Shown in pieces: positions 1 through 8,466 of a stretch of DNA of 59,188 nucleotides. Source of the DNA: a bacterium (lineage in GTDB: Bacteria > SAR324 > XYD2-FULL-50-16); the NCBI GenBank assembly GCA_018830885.1, contig JAHJRI010000234.1:1-59188 (forward strand), given 5' to 3'. Position 1 is the stretch's first letter. Each line of letters begins with the position of its first letter. Both the position numbers and the translations under genes were made by a program. Below the pieces are notes generated by a model. The model was not told the DNA's origin. It saw only the letters and a program-made list of their open reading frames with translations, and did not search any database.

Positions 1-287
1 AGCCCCAGCAGCACAGCCGGTCTGACCGCTGTGTGGTATTTCTTCATACCAAAAACATAGGCCGCCCCGCAGGTGACATAACCCGCTCCCGCCAGCGAAA
101 CAGCCACCAGCTTGAACCAGATCCATATTCCCCAGGGGTTGTCCGCCGAGAGATTGGTAACGGCACCGAGACCTTTGGTAAACCGGATGAAGACGGCAAC
201 CAGTCCGATCAGGACAATGATGCTGAAAATGATGTTGGCAGGTCTGAAAAGGGGTTTTTTCGCTGCTACGGTTAATTCATCGGTCAT
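1..287 (-). CDS. HmcC-like NrfD-family membrane subunit (partial, 3' end outside window)
   Basis: N-terminal part of an NrfD/HybB-type integral membrane protein; the gene runs off the left edge. The 95 visible residues begin MTDELTVAAKKPLFRP, followed by a hydrophobic helix and the segment NPWGIWIWFKLVAVS, typical of Hmc operon protein 3 and related quinone-interacting membrane subunits. GGAGAG just upstream supports this start. It lies 20 bases after the HmcB-like ferredoxin gene, so it is the third gene of a leftward hmcA-hmcB-hmcC run. In the Hmc family this subunit links periplasmic cytochrome and ferredoxin subunits to the membrane quinone pool. The C-terminus and total helix number cannot be seen. 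Confidence 0.8.
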   Translation of the reverse strand, partial: MTDELTVAAKKPLFRPANIIFSIIVLIGLVAVFIRFTKGLGAVTNLSADNPWGIWIWFKLVAVSLAGAGYVTCGAAYVFGMKKYHTAVRPAVLLG

Positions 288-307
288 CAGTATCTCTCCA
301 ACGGTTT

Positions 308-1366
308 TTATGATTCCTGGGTTTCATCTTTTTTGGGTTCAGCATCGGCAAGCGCCTTTTTGACAGCAGTTTCTATCTCTTTCTGTTTTGCCCGGTCAGC
401 CCTGCTCATCGCCTGGGTCAACTTGGCATCGGCTTCGGTCTGCGCCTGCTCAAGCGAAACCTGGACTGCGGCCGCGGTCTCTTCCTTGGCTGTTTTGTCG
501 ATTCGTCGCGTCATGCCCAACGCCCCCAGCAGGAATACCGGCCAGAGACCGATTACCATGGGGACGGCTGAAAGTGCGCCGGCGGTAAATTCCAGGGCGG
601 GTTTGTTACCCAGATCCTCCCTGAAGCCGATTTCATGAAACGGCACACCGGATAAATAGAGCCAGCTGGTGCCACCCATCTCCTTTTCCCCATATATGTG
701 GTCGACATAGTGGGCAGGTCGTTTTTTGATTCGTTCCCGGGCGATTTTTAACAGGTCTTCCCGCTTCCCGAATATCAGTGCCTCCGAGGGACAGGCATCG
801 ACACAGCCGGGCAGCAGTCCCTCCGTAATTCTCGGTTGGCAGAGGGTACATTTCCGGACCCGGGGGCTGAAGGCCTCATTGTATTCATAGGTGGGAATTT
901 CGAAGGGACAGGCCAGCATGCAATATCGACAACCGACACAAACCGAAGCATCGTATACCACTGCCCCACTGGGGGCTTTCTTGAAGGCCTTGACGAAGCA
1001 GACATTGGCACAGGCTGGTTCAAGACAGTGATTGCACTGCACTTTTCTGAAGATCGGTTTGGTCGGGTCCGTCTTAGAGGGGTAGCGATTCATCACCGTG
1101 TATGACTCGTTACCGGTCCGTCTTTTCTGATCAAGCACCGAAAGATCGTCAAAGGGCTTTTCGGGGGCCTTCAACTCGTTGACTGCGTTGCAACCCGCTT
1201 CACATTTGCGACATCCGATACAGAGAGTCGTGTCATACAGCACCCCCCCGCTGTCCGGATAGCCGTCAAAATGGTGATTGGTCGACGTGATGGCCGTATT
1301 GCCGGGGAGAAGCACCAAATTTGCCGCACCAAACCATTTGAGAAACCTTCTTCTCGATATTGACAT
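308..1366 (-). CDS. hmcB: HmcB-like Tat-exported 4Fe-4S ferredoxin subunit
   Basis: Periplasmic iron-sulfur subunit expected to pass electrons between the multihaem cytochrome and the NrfD-type membrane subunit. It is 352 residues long and starts with a twin-arginine signal ([10 protein letters not shown]). Cysteine clusters follow: [11 protein letters not shown] from residue 49, then [16 protein letters not shown] with CPFE, and CTLC with CVDACP, enough for about four Fe-S clusters. A single hydrophobic helix near residue 285 anchors it, and a charged, coiled-coil-like tail rich in Ala, Lys and Glu ends the protein. Hmc operon protein 2 has this layout; HybA and DmsB relatives are the main alternative. 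It sits between the 16-haem cytochrome gene and the hmcC-like gene on the same strand. Confidence 0.82.
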   Translation of the reverse strand: MSISRRRFLKWFGAANLVLLPGNTAITSTNHHFDGYPDSGGVLYDTTLCIGCRKCEAGCNAVNELKAPEKPFDDLSVLDQKRRTGNESYTVMNRYPSKTDPTKPIFRKVQCNHCLEPACANVCFVKAFKKAPSGAVVYDASVCVGCRYCMLACPFEIPTYEYNEAFSPRVRKCTLCQPRITEGLLPGCVDACPSEALIFGKREDLLKIARERIKKRPAHYVDHIYGEKEMGGTSWLYLSGVPFHEIGFREDLGNKPALEFTAGALSAVPMVIGLWPVFLLGALGMTRRIDKTAKEETAAAVQVSLEQAQTEADAKLTQAMSRADRAKQKEIETAVKKALADAEPKKDETQES

Positions 1367-1486
1367 AATATACCCTTGAATAAGTCAATGAGCGCTTTAA
1401 AATGATTAAACGGTTCGTTCCAGGTCCGTTGAATCGGGAATGGACTGTCACATGCAATCCATCCTGGATTTCACTCGTGACACCGG

Positions 1487-3049
1487 TTATTTCTTTTCTT
1501 CATGACAGGCGACACAATCTGTGGAAACCGGGTTCTTGATCTCCATGGCTGCATGACATTCAAAACACTGTCGATGATAAGCCGCTTTGATTTCGGGAAT
1601 GTGCCCGTCCCCGGCATCTGTTGACGATGAATGGCAACTGTTGCAGCTCGGCGGCGGATTGGTCACATCCGGACTGTTGTGATGGCAGCTCTGGCAGACG
1701 AGATCTTTTCCCTGGTGAAAACTGGTTGCCAGGTTACTGCCCTTTAGATTATCCATCAACGCCGCCACAATATCGCGATGGGGAAAGTGCACCGCTTCGT
1801 ACTGTTCAGATATACGCCCGATCAGGACCTCTTCCGGCAGGGCCTGAATATCGACGCGGGTCTCCGGGACCGGGGCTGGCAGATAGTCCTTTGCCAGAAG
1901 CTTCTTTCCGGATGCCTTGTGTTCCCTGAGCATGGCCATCGAGACGGAATGGCAGGTCTGACAGGACTGTCCCTTCACACCATGAACCGTATCAGGCATC
2001 AGGGAGTGACAGCCAACACACGCTGTGGCCTGTTGTTCCTTATTATGACAGCCGATGCAGCTCCTGTCCGACCCAGCCTTGTGCATTGCCTGAGCCAGTG
2101 TCACGCCCTGCCCCTCCTTGGATCCGGATAATGTATGACAGCTTTCACAGGCATTCAGCGTCTCGTGATGGCAGGTGCTGCAGGTTAGACCACGCTCTTC
2201 ATGCTGTTTGTGGTTGAAAACAACGGCATCCAGCAATGGCCGGGTCATGTCATCCAGAGACTTGATAAAGGTAATGTCAGGCTGATTGCGATCCAGGCGC
2301 GGGATGGTATCGAGTCTGACAATCTGCTGTAGCAGTTCCTGATCATGACAACCCGCACACTTGGCGGCTGCCACTGCCTTGTTTTCGATCTTCTTTTTTT
2401 CCTTCTCATCCTTTTGATGACAACTGATACATTGCTGATGGGTTGCAGCCCGATAGGAAATGACATCGCCCTGAGCCTGGTCTTTGTGGCAGGTCCGACA
2501 GGACTCTTCCGCACCCTTCACATAAACGATCTCTTTTTTTTCCGCGTTATATCCATGATGACAGCTTTCACACGTGTTGTCGGCAGCCTCAATATGGCGC
2601 TGGTGCAATGAGGCATCAAAATGGACCACCGGCTGGACCGAAACAACCACCGGTTCCGCCTGATGGCAGGTCCCACATTCCACCGGACCGGTTTGGATTT
2701 CCAGCTTTGCGTTCTCTTCATGACAGGAGATACACCCGTTATGATAGATATCCAGGGTGGAGTCCCGATCTGTCTCCTGGGTTCGCTTGAACTTTAAACT
2801 CAGTTTATCACCATCGGTCAGGTGGCAGGTGTCACAGTCCTTTCCCTGTTTTTCCAGGGCATCTGTATGCTTATCATGGGGGAACAGGACCCCGGACCGC
2901 TCCAGAACTCCAAAACCTTTCATCGAATCAATGACCACGATGCCAGCACGGCTCTTACGCGTCTCTTTTTGCTGATCTGCGATGATGGTTAACGCAGACA
3001 TGATGAAAACGACGCCCATTAAGGCCGGTACGATATGCTTGAATTTCAT
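1487..3049 (-). CDS. hmcA: 16-haem high-molecular-weight cytochrome c (HmcA-like)
   Basis: Exported multihaem cytochrome of 520 residues. After an N-terminal hydrophobic signal (KHIVPALMGVVFIMSALTI) the sequence holds sixteen CxxCH haem motifs, from CDTCH to the final CVACH, plus many additional histidines (several CxxCHH) suited to bis-His ligation of cytochrome c3-like domains. Sixteen haems is the number known for HmcA of sulfate reducers, which exchanges electrons with periplasmic cytochrome c3 or hydrogenase and feeds the membrane HmcB-F complex. The downstream HmcB- and HmcC-like genes support the call. The gap to the upstream small-protein gene is 167 bases with no convincing promoter, so both may be read from the sigma-54 promoter at 3495-3510. 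Confidence 0.88.
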   Translation of the reverse strand: MKFKHIVPALMGVVFIMSALTIIADQQKETRKSRAGIVVIDSMKGFGVLERSGVLFPHDKHTDALEKQGKDCDTCHLTDGDKLSLKFKRTQETDRDSTLDIYHNGCISCHEENAKLEIQTGPVECGTCHQAEPVVVSVQPVVHFDASLHQRHIEAADNTCESCHHGYNAEKKEIVYVKGAEESCRTCHKDQAQGDVISYRAATHQQCISCHQKDEKEKKKIENKAVAAAKCAGCHDQELLQQIVRLDTIPRLDRNQPDITFIKSLDDMTRPLLDAVVFNHKQHEERGLTCSTCHHETLNACESCHTLSGSKEGQGVTLAQAMHKAGSDRSCIGCHNKEQQATACVGCHSLMPDTVHGVKGQSCQTCHSVSMAMLREHKASGKKLLAKDYLPAPVPETRVDIQALPEEVLIGRISEQYEAVHFPHRDIVAALMDNLKGSNLATSFHQGKDLVCQSCHHNSPDVTNPPPSCNSCHSSSTDAGDGHIPEIKAAYHRQCFECHAAMEIKNPVSTDCVACHEEKK

Positions 3050-3216
3050 TTTAGATTTCTTTCCCTTTTATTCGGTTTTATGGTCCCTTGGAAAAATGAA
3101 GCATCTGGTGAGAGACAACAATAGCAGGGTTTAAAAAACAAACAGTGACTGTGTGAAGATCTGAATCGTTTCTGCTGACCGGGTTCTTTCTGATGTCCTG
3201 ACTGAGACAACGCACA

Positions 3217-3432
3217 TTAAGATGATAACTGTCGAATGCTCTCATGCCGGACAAGTTCGTTTTTTGCCAATCTGCGGATCTTATAGGCAGAATCACGCAA
3301 CGCGCTGGTAAACACACAACAGTCGTCATCCAGGTGAGCGTCATCACCCAGATCGGCCAACCGGATCATTTCATTGCAAAGGTCTATCACCTTTTCAATG
3401 TTCCCGTCTACTGTTGGCTTTTTTTTCGCCAT
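3217..3432 (-). CDS. Small conserved protein A, paralogue of the product at 8162-8368
   Basis: A 71-residue cytoplasmic protein with no signal or membrane segment and no function I recognise. It is clearly paralogous to the 68-residue protein encoded at 8162-8368 on the other strand. Both contain EKVI-LC-EM--LADLGD, then a DD/C-V segment, then RDSAYKIR-LAK-EL-RHE. Predicted to be mostly helical. Start: ATG at 3432 (MAKKKPTV) is preferred over an in-frame TTG at 3441; no strong ribosome site is visible. A sigma-54 promoter lies about 60 bases upstream and the hmcA-like gene lies downstream on the same strand. The matching paralogue with matching promoter suggests a partner or output of the neighbouring two-component proteins. 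Function unknown. Confidence 0.75.
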   Translation of the reverse strand: MAKKKPTVDGNIEKVIDLCNEMIRLADLGDDAHLDDDCCVFTSALRDSAYKIRRLAKNELVRHESIRQLSS

Positions 3433-3494
3433 TTGAAACAAAGTGATAAAAGGAGTAGGATAATATGAGACAAGAACGATGGCTTCTGTTTTGC

Positions 3495-3510
3495 AGCATG
3501 ATGTGTGCCA
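3495..3510 (-). promoter_or_regulatory. Sigma-54 (-24/-12) promoter for small protein A and possibly hmcABC
   Basis: Read on the minus strand the sequence is TGGCACACATCATGCT. It matches the sigma-54 consensus TGGCAC-N5-TTGC, with GG at -24 (3508-3509) and GC at -12 (3496-3497) at the required spacing; only the first T of TTGC is replaced by A. Transcription would start near 3484, about 50 bases before the ATG at 3432. A conserved upstream element lies about 180 bp further upstream, as expected for a promoter that needs a sigma-54 activator. Confidence 0.8.
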
Positions 3511-3689
3511 AAGTAAAAAATACGCACAAATATAAAAATCTATTATAACAGTATATTAAAAACATACCCACTGGCCATTTTCCTTGATGTCTCAAGCTGA
3601 ATGTGAAAACAGGTCAAACCGGGTCTGACTGAAATATCTTTATAAAAATTAATATTATGATATAACAGATAATTAAAGAGTGGAGTCAA

Positions 3690-3734
3690 CTGTCTCAGGT
3701 TGCTATTATGAGACCAACTTGAGACACGAGACAC
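3690..3734 (-). promoter_or_regulatory. Upstream activator element 1 (GTCTC repeats)
   Basis: A 45-bp element with GAGACA at 3728-3733 and 3721-3726, GAGACC at 3710-3715 and an inverted TGTCTC at 3691-3696. Read toward the minus-strand promoter it begins with GTGTCTCGTGTCTCA. The same 45-bp arrangement occurs at 7853-7897 facing the other way, 36 of 45 positions being identical with no gap. The inner edge lies 181 bp from the -24 GG. The likely role is binding of the sigma-54 activator encoded at 3870-5621; this is inferred from position and conservation. Confidence 0.72.
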
Positions 3735-3869
3735 TCACCCCCTGCGGGATGCGATTAGCCATAGCGGTTCAACCGATGGTCCTGGTGTGAGCCCTTTGTT
3801 GGCGGGATTTGAGCCGGGGCGCTCAGAATCAGGAAAAAGGAGGGGGGCTTTGAATTCGAGACACGCCTT

Positions 3870-5621
3870 TCATTGTAACCCATAAAGGCTGAGATAGCGG
3901 TACAGCGTAGCCCGTCCGATGCCCAGGAGATTGGCGGCCTCTTTTCGATTTCCGTTTGACTTGGTAAGCGCGAGGGCCACTTTTTCCTTTTTGATTTTCA
4001 ATGGGGGTCCGGTCTTCTTTTTGCTCCTGCGCTGATAGGATAGGATTTCCGGTGGCAGGTGGTCGACTTTGATGACACTGTCCCGGGATTTGACATAGGC
4101 ATATTCGATGGCATTTCTCAGTTCGCGGACGTTTCCCGGCCAGGAATAGGCAGACAGCGCATCGATGGTTTCATTCGTATACCCCAGCACGTCCCGCTCC
4201 GTCTCAGCGGCCACCAGATCGAGAAAATGTTCCACCAGCACCGGGATGTCCAGCCGTCGTTCCCGCAGTGGCGGCAGGTAAATAGGAACCACGCACAGGC
4301 GGTAATACAGGTCTCTTCTGAACTTCTTCTTCTTCATCAGCAGTTTCAGATCCTGATTGGTGGCACTGATAACCCGGATATTGACATGAACCGGTTTTTC
4401 GCCACCCACCCGCTCAAATGATTTTTCCTGCAGCGCCCTGAGCAATTTGACCTGCATGGCCGGTGACAGCTCAGCCACTTCATCCAGAAACAGGGTGCCC
4501 TGGTCAGCCAGTTCAAACCGCCCCTTTCTATCATTGACGGCGCCGGTAAATGCCCCTTTGACATGTCCGAACAGTTCACTCTCCAGAATGCCTTCGGGTA
4601 AAGCCCCACAATTAACAGCCACAAACGGTTTTTTCGCCCGGGAGCTCTGGCTGTGAATCGCATTGGCCACCAGCTCCTTTCCGGTCCCGCTCTCTCCCTC
4701 AATCAGGACAGGGGCCCGTATCTCGGCGACCTCTTTGATCTGTTCAAAAACATCCAGCATTTTGGGATCTTTGGTAATCAACTGCCCCAGTGTATGGTGA
4801 TGTTTCAGGTGACTTTTCAGGATTTCCAGATCGGTGTCATCCTTAAACAGCACCAGCGCCCCGATATTCTTATCCACTTCGTCCAGCAGGGGCAGGGTCA
4901 TCATTTCCATGATCTTGATCTGTCCGTCCCGCCGTTTGAATTCTACCCGCTTCCTGCTGTTGTCAGGGGTTGTGCCCATGATGGTGCCATCACAATAGTC
5001 ACATGCCCCGCCGCAAAACCGGCCGGGGAAAACCTCATGACAATCCTTTCCCAGGACACTTTCCCGTTTAAGGCCTGTAATCCTTTCTGCAGCCCGGTTG
5101 AAAAAGAAGACGATCCTCTTTTCAGTATGGGCCATGACCCCGTCCAGCATGTTATCCAGAATCAACTGCTGATGCCGTCTGGCGATGAACAGGGTGTTCA
5201 GGAAATCCGAGTTGAAAAGGGTATCAATGTTTTTTTTCAGAATGTCCATGGCTTCTATTACGGGCTGGTCATTTTGGTCATGCATCTCGATCGATTTCGG
5301 GTCCGGGGTTTCCCAGTGAAAATGCGGCAGGACCGCTGGCAGCGGTATCTTCTGCATCTGTATGGGGTTCCCGACGGTGATAATCAGGTCGAAACCAAAG
5401 GGTTTGACGTCGTTGATGGATAAATTTTTCAGCTTCCTGTTATTCAGTCCCGCAGCAGACAACACCCGTCGGACGACCGGGCTGATCTCCCTGGGTGAGA
5501 CAGAGGCGCTTTTGAAAACGATGTGCTCAAACTTCGCACCTGCTGTCAGCGTTTCCGCTATCAGATGCAGGTTGATGCAGCTGTCACTTAAAAAAAGAAC
5601 GGAATATTGATACGGTTCCAA
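3870..5621 (-). CDS. Sigma-54-dependent transcriptional activator (phosphatase-like fold, PAS, AAA+, Fis-type HTH)
   Basis: A 583-residue enhancer-binding activator of sigma-54 RNA polymerase. Residues 1-100 resemble the low-molecular-weight phosphatase/arsenate reductase (ArsC-like) fold, but the CX5R catalytic loop is lost (VLFLSDSCINLHLIAE). A PAS domain spans about 150-270 and has four cysteines (194, 203, 207, 210). The AAA+ core has Walker A GESGTGKE (309-316), the sigma-54 contact loop GAFTGA (356-361) and Walker B LFLDEV (377-382). A Fis-type helix-turn-helix (NRKEAANLLGIGRATLYRYL) ends the protein. No receiver domain is present. The start codon is TTG at 5621, supported by AGGAAG upstream. 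It follows the kinase gene by 93 bases and probably binds the two GTCTC elements that flank the pair. Confidence 0.9.
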   Translation of the reverse strand: MEPYQYSVLFLSDSCINLHLIAETLTAGAKFEHIVFKSASVSPREISPVVRRVLSAAGLNNRKLKNLSINDVKPFGFDLIITVGNPIQMQKIPLPAVLPHFHWETPDPKSIEMHDQNDQPVIEAMDILKKNIDTLFNSDFLNTLFIARRHQQLILDNMLDGVMAHTEKRIVFFFNRAAERITGLKRESVLGKDCHEVFPGRFCGGACDYCDGTIMGTTPDNSRKRVEFKRRDGQIKIMEMMTLPLLDEVDKNIGALVLFKDDTDLEILKSHLKHHHTLGQLITKDPKMLDVFEQIKEVAEIRAPVLIEGESGTGKELVANAIHSQSSRAKKPFVAVNCGALPEGILESELFGHVKGAFTGAVNDRKGRFELADQGTLFLDEVAELSPAMQVKLLRALQEKSFERVGGEKPVHVNIRVISATNQDLKLLMKKKKFRRDLYYRLCVVPIYLPPLRERRLDIPVLVEHFLDLVAAETERDVLGYTNETIDALSAYSWPGNVRELRNAIEYAYVKSRDSVIKVDHLPPEILSYQRRSKKKTGPPLKIKKEKVALALTKSNGNRKEAANLLGIGRATLYRYLSLYGLQ

Positions 5622-5714
5622 TTTGGGCTTCCTTTCACTGACCGAAAACGATGGTTTTCAGGGGAGATGTGTGTTTTTGCCAACAATGGTGGGGCTTCAT
5701 GGTATCCATTCACC

Positions 5715-7505
5715 TCAGGCTTTCTGGGGCAGTCGTTCCCTGGGTAAACGTATTCGGAAGGTTGTCCCCTGGTCAAGGATTGAATCGAATTCCACCTCCC
5801 CGCCATGTTGCTGGATGATTTTTTTGGTCATCAACAACCCCAGACCGGTTCCTCCCAGACCCTTGGTTGTAAAAAAGGTGGTAAACACCTTTTTTTTGAC
5901 CTCGTAATCCATTCCGCAGCCATTATCAATCACTTCGTATATGATGGTATCATCTTTTTCGTAAACACGCAGGATGATCGTCAACTCATTTGCATTTTCA
6001 CTGATGCGGCAGGCGTCGATGGCATTTCCCAGAAGATTGGAGAGGCTTTCATGCATCCCTTCACTGTCGAGAGACGCAGGACCGATATTCTTTTGGAAAT
6101 CGGTCACCAGCTTGATACCCAGTTGTTTGATCCTTATAAAATAGGTATTGACAACCTCTCTGGCAATCTCAACGGGATCGCAGAACGTCGTTTCGATATC
6201 CTGCCCTTTGGAAAAGTTGAGAAACTCTTTGACAAAGGTTGATACCCGCTTGGTATTCCGATTCAGCATTTCCATGCCTTTCTGCACCCGCCTGGCATCT
6301 CCTTTCTGCAGTCCGGAGTTGAGCATGTATTCACCTCCTTCCAACCCGGTGAGCACATTCTTGATCCCGTGGGCCAGTCCGGCGACTGTTTTTCCCACAG
6401 CGGCCAGTCTTTCGGCTTCAATCTTTTCTGCCTCCAGCTTTTTTATCCTGCGGATATCATGAATCCAGAAGGCCATGCCCCGGTATTGATCGTTGGCCAG
6501 TAGCTTGATGCCGGTCAGACGGGCGGGAAAGGAATCCCCCTCGATGTTGCACACCTTTGTTTCATTGAGGTAGACCGGTCCGGAACTGGCAGCAACAAAT
6601 GACAGGAATCCCCTGGGGAAGATCGTGTCAAGGTCCTTTTTATTGAAGCTGTCCCGGTTCTTGATGTCCAGCATCCGTTCCGCTGCCTGATTGAATATTG
6701 TGATTCGATCGTTCTCGTCCACAGCGATGATCCCGTACAAAGAGGAAGAAATCAGTGACCGCATGGTAATGTTGGTCATTTTCAGCTCTTCCTCCAGATC
6801 CAGTGTCGCGGTAATGTCAACTGCCATTTCCAGGACCAGGTCGAATTTCCCGTTTTTGGCCTCGTAGGGCACGGTTGTCACCAGGAGTTCAACCTTTTTT
6901 CCGTTTTTTTCTATGACCGTTGACCGCCCCGAGTGCCTCTGTCCGTTTTCAAATGTGTTTTGAGCAGTACAGTCGAGACATTTGGAACTCCGGTTTTTCA
7001 GAATTTCATAGCAGAAAGCCCCTTCGATTGAGCCAAACTGTTCCTTGGACCGCTGGTTAGTTTCCACAATCTGAAAATCCCGGTTGATAATAATGATGTC
7101 ACAGGGAACATGCTCAAACAGATTACGATATTTTTGCCGTACCAGCTCCGCGTCGGACATATCTGAAGTCATTTCAATCAGATAAGAGATATCACCATGC
7201 TCATCCTGGATGGGCATGGTATGCCGGATGCGACAGGTTTTTCGACCGTTTTTCCCACTGCTGATATCTTCAACCACCATTGGCTTCCCATCCGCAAAAA
7301 CAGAAGGTTGAGCACAGTGAGGGCATTTGGAGTTCAGGTTTCGATAGACCTCATAGCACTTCCTGTTTCTCCAGTCGCCAAATTTCTCTTCAAACACTCT
7401 ATTGGCGGCAATCAGGTTGAACTCTGAATCGATAACCGCAGCAGACATCGGCATGGTGTTAAACAGGTTTTTCTCAATCCAGTCCTTGATATGGTCTGCA
7501 GTCAT
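5715..7505 (-). CDS. Cytoplasmic PAS-domain sensor histidine kinase
   Basis: Sensor kinase of about 596 residues without membrane segments. It has three PAS-like regions (about 10-120, 125-240 and 245-355). The first two each carry a cysteine triad: CYEV-KCPHC at residues 50, 61 and 64, and CYEI-KCLDC at 165, 176 and 179. A HisKA domain follows with the phosphorylated His in GLAHGIKNVL (residue 379), then an HATPase domain with the N box NLLGNAIDAC, DNGCGMD and GLGGTGLGL. Three ATGs in a row start the gene; the third (7505) is best spaced from AGAGGCG. It is followed by the sigma-54 activator gene in the same direction. Because that activator lacks a receiver, the kinase may phosphorylate the two receiver proteins encoded at 8467 and 8986. 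Confidence 0.88.
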   Translation of the reverse strand: MTADHIKDWIEKNLFNTMPMSAAVIDSEFNLIAANRVFEEKFGDWRNRKCYEVYRNLNSKCPHCAQPSVFADGKPMVVEDISSGKNGRKTCRIRHTMPIQDEHGDISYLIEMTSDMSDAELVRQKYRNLFEHVPCDIIIINRDFQIVETNQRSKEQFGSIEGAFCYEILKNRSSKCLDCTAQNTFENGQRHSGRSTVIEKNGKKVELLVTTVPYEAKNGKFDLVLEMAVDITATLDLEEELKMTNITMRSLISSSLYGIIAVDENDRITIFNQAAERMLDIKNRDSFNKKDLDTIFPRGFLSFVAASSGPVYLNETKVCNIEGDSFPARLTGIKLLANDQYRGMAFWIHDIRRIKKLEAEKIEAERLAAVGKTVAGLAHGIKNVLTGLEGGEYMLNSGLQKGDARRVQKGMEMLNRNTKRVSTFVKEFLNFSKGQDIETTFCDPVEIAREVVNTYFIRIKQLGIKLVTDFQKNIGPASLDSEGMHESLSNLLGNAIDACRISENANELTIILRVYEKDDTIIYEVIDNGCGMDYEVKKKVFTTFFTTKGLGGTGLGLLMTKKIIQQHGGEVEFDSILDQGTTFRIRLPRERLPQKA

Positions 7506-7852
7506 CATCATCGCCTCTTTATTCTAGATTCTAGTGCTTGGACATGGCGGAACCCGGTGGCGCGGGTGTTGTCTGTCACGGCGGCGGTGCAGTCGTGACA
7601 GGGAAAGAATGCTGCAATTTTTCGGCCAGAGAGCTGGACGGTCGCGCCTCCACTTGCCTGGTTCCCCCTCAGGATCAGCCTGTTGGTAAGCAATCAGCAG
7701 CCTGTCATTGCCTCCGGATTCCGGTTATCGCTCAGGCAGAGTGCCGGTCCGATACAGATATCCAGTCCACCTGCCGGTATTTGAATCATTGACCGTGATA
7801 CGGGGTGTCTCTCTTTAGATCCAGGGACACCCCAAACATGGCTGTGTCTCGG

Positions 7853-7897
7853 ATGTCTCGTGTCTCAGGTTGGTCTCAGGTTAGGAATGCGAGACAG
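7853..7897 (+). promoter_or_regulatory. Upstream activator element 2 (GTCTC repeats)
   Basis: The counterpart of the element at 3690-3734, in the opposite orientation. It holds TGTCTC at 7854-7859 and 7861-7866, GGTCTC at 7872-7877 and the inverted word GAGACA at 7891-7896, with the same internal spacing as element 1. Its inner edge is 179 bp from the -24 GG of the rightward sigma-54 promoter. Both elements point away from the regulator genes between them. Binding by the adjacent sigma-54 activator is inferred. Confidence 0.72.
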
Positions 7898-8074
7898 ATA
7901 CCAGTCCTCTCCGCGTCTTTCTTAATACATGTATCACAGATGGACCTTTTTTTCCACACCTGATATTTCTTCATTTCTTGTCTATCGCTTTGAGACAGAG
8001 GACTTTTTGGTTGATCCATTCATTTTTAATGATCTGATATTAAAGGTATTTTAAATATCAAAAATATTATTTTT

Positions 8075-8090
8075 TGGCATGCATGTTGCT
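8075..8090 (+). promoter_or_regulatory. Sigma-54 (-24/-12) promoter for small protein B
   Basis: The sequence TGGCATGCATGTTGCT matches the sigma-54 consensus, with GG at 8076-8077 and TTGC at 8086-8089 at exact spacing. Transcription would start near 8101, about 60 bases before the ATG at 8162. The promoter probably also serves the two receiver genes downstream. Confidence 0.85.
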
Positions 8091-8161
8091 CTGAATAAGT
8101 CTCATAGAATTCAATGGTTCATCTCATCGTGTTCTTTCCGCTCGAAACATGCAGGGGCAAA

Positions 8162-8368
8162 ATGCCGGAAACAGCAAACAAGAATCTGGAAAAAGTCATT
8201 GCGCTCTGCAGTGAAATGCTTGAGTTGGCTGATCTTGGTGATCATTACCGCCCGGATGATGGTTGTGGCGTTGTCTTTGGAATGATGCGGGACTCGGCTT
8301 ATAAAATAAGAGGGTTGGCAAAAGACGAGCTGGCCCGGCATGAATGCAGAAGAAAACCCATCACCTGA
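8162..8368 (+). CDS. Small conserved protein B, paralogue of the product at 3217-3432
   Basis: A 68-residue protein starting MPETANKNLEKVI. AGGGG seven bases upstream decides this start over an in-frame ATG at 8114. It shares the core LC-EM-ELADLGD, a DDGCGVV segment and MRDSAYKIRGLAKDELARHE with the protein encoded at 3217-3432. No signal peptide, membrane segment or known catalytic motif is visible, and I do not recognise the family. It is the first gene behind a sigma-54 promoter and is followed by two response-regulator genes, suggesting a helper in signalling or in redox metabolism controlled by the local regulators. Confidence 0.78.
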   Translation: MPETANKNLEKVIALCSEMLELADLGDHYRPDDGCGVVFGMMRDSAYKIRGLAKDELARHECRRKPIT

Positions 8369-8466
8369 AATCAATACGAGAGCGGGACAACTTGAACGGC
8401 AATTCACCCGCATACCTGTGACCGGGTTCAACCCTGTAACCGTTTTTAATTTTCCCATTCAACTGA

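Larger units (their letters stand above)
3442..3869. other. Intergenic regulatory region between small protein A and the sigma-54 activator
   Basis: No gene is seen. The region is A+T rich near the promoter and holds the leftward sigma-54 promoter at 3495-3510 and the 45-bp upstream element at 3690-3734. Further single copies of the GTCTC/GAGAC word lie at 3467-3472 (GAGACA), 3588-3593 (TGTCTC) and 3858-3863 (GAGACA). The words at 3467 and 3588 flank the promoter and could be secondary binding sites. Confidence 0.7.
7512..8161. other. Intergenic regulatory region between the kinase and small protein B
   Basis: No gene is seen in this 650-base stretch. It should contain the leftward promoter of the kinase-activator pair, which I could not place. 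Toward the right it contains the second 45-bp GTCTC element (7853-7897, with an extra TGTCTC at 7845-7850), a lone GAGACA at 7992-7997 and a rightward sigma-54 promoter (8075-8090) in an A+T-rich stretch. Confidence 0.65.

Noticed and set aside
33-363. Two plus-strand frames at the left edge
   Set aside because: They overlap the minus-strand hmcC-like start, whose product has a recognisable NrfD-family motif and a good ribosome site.
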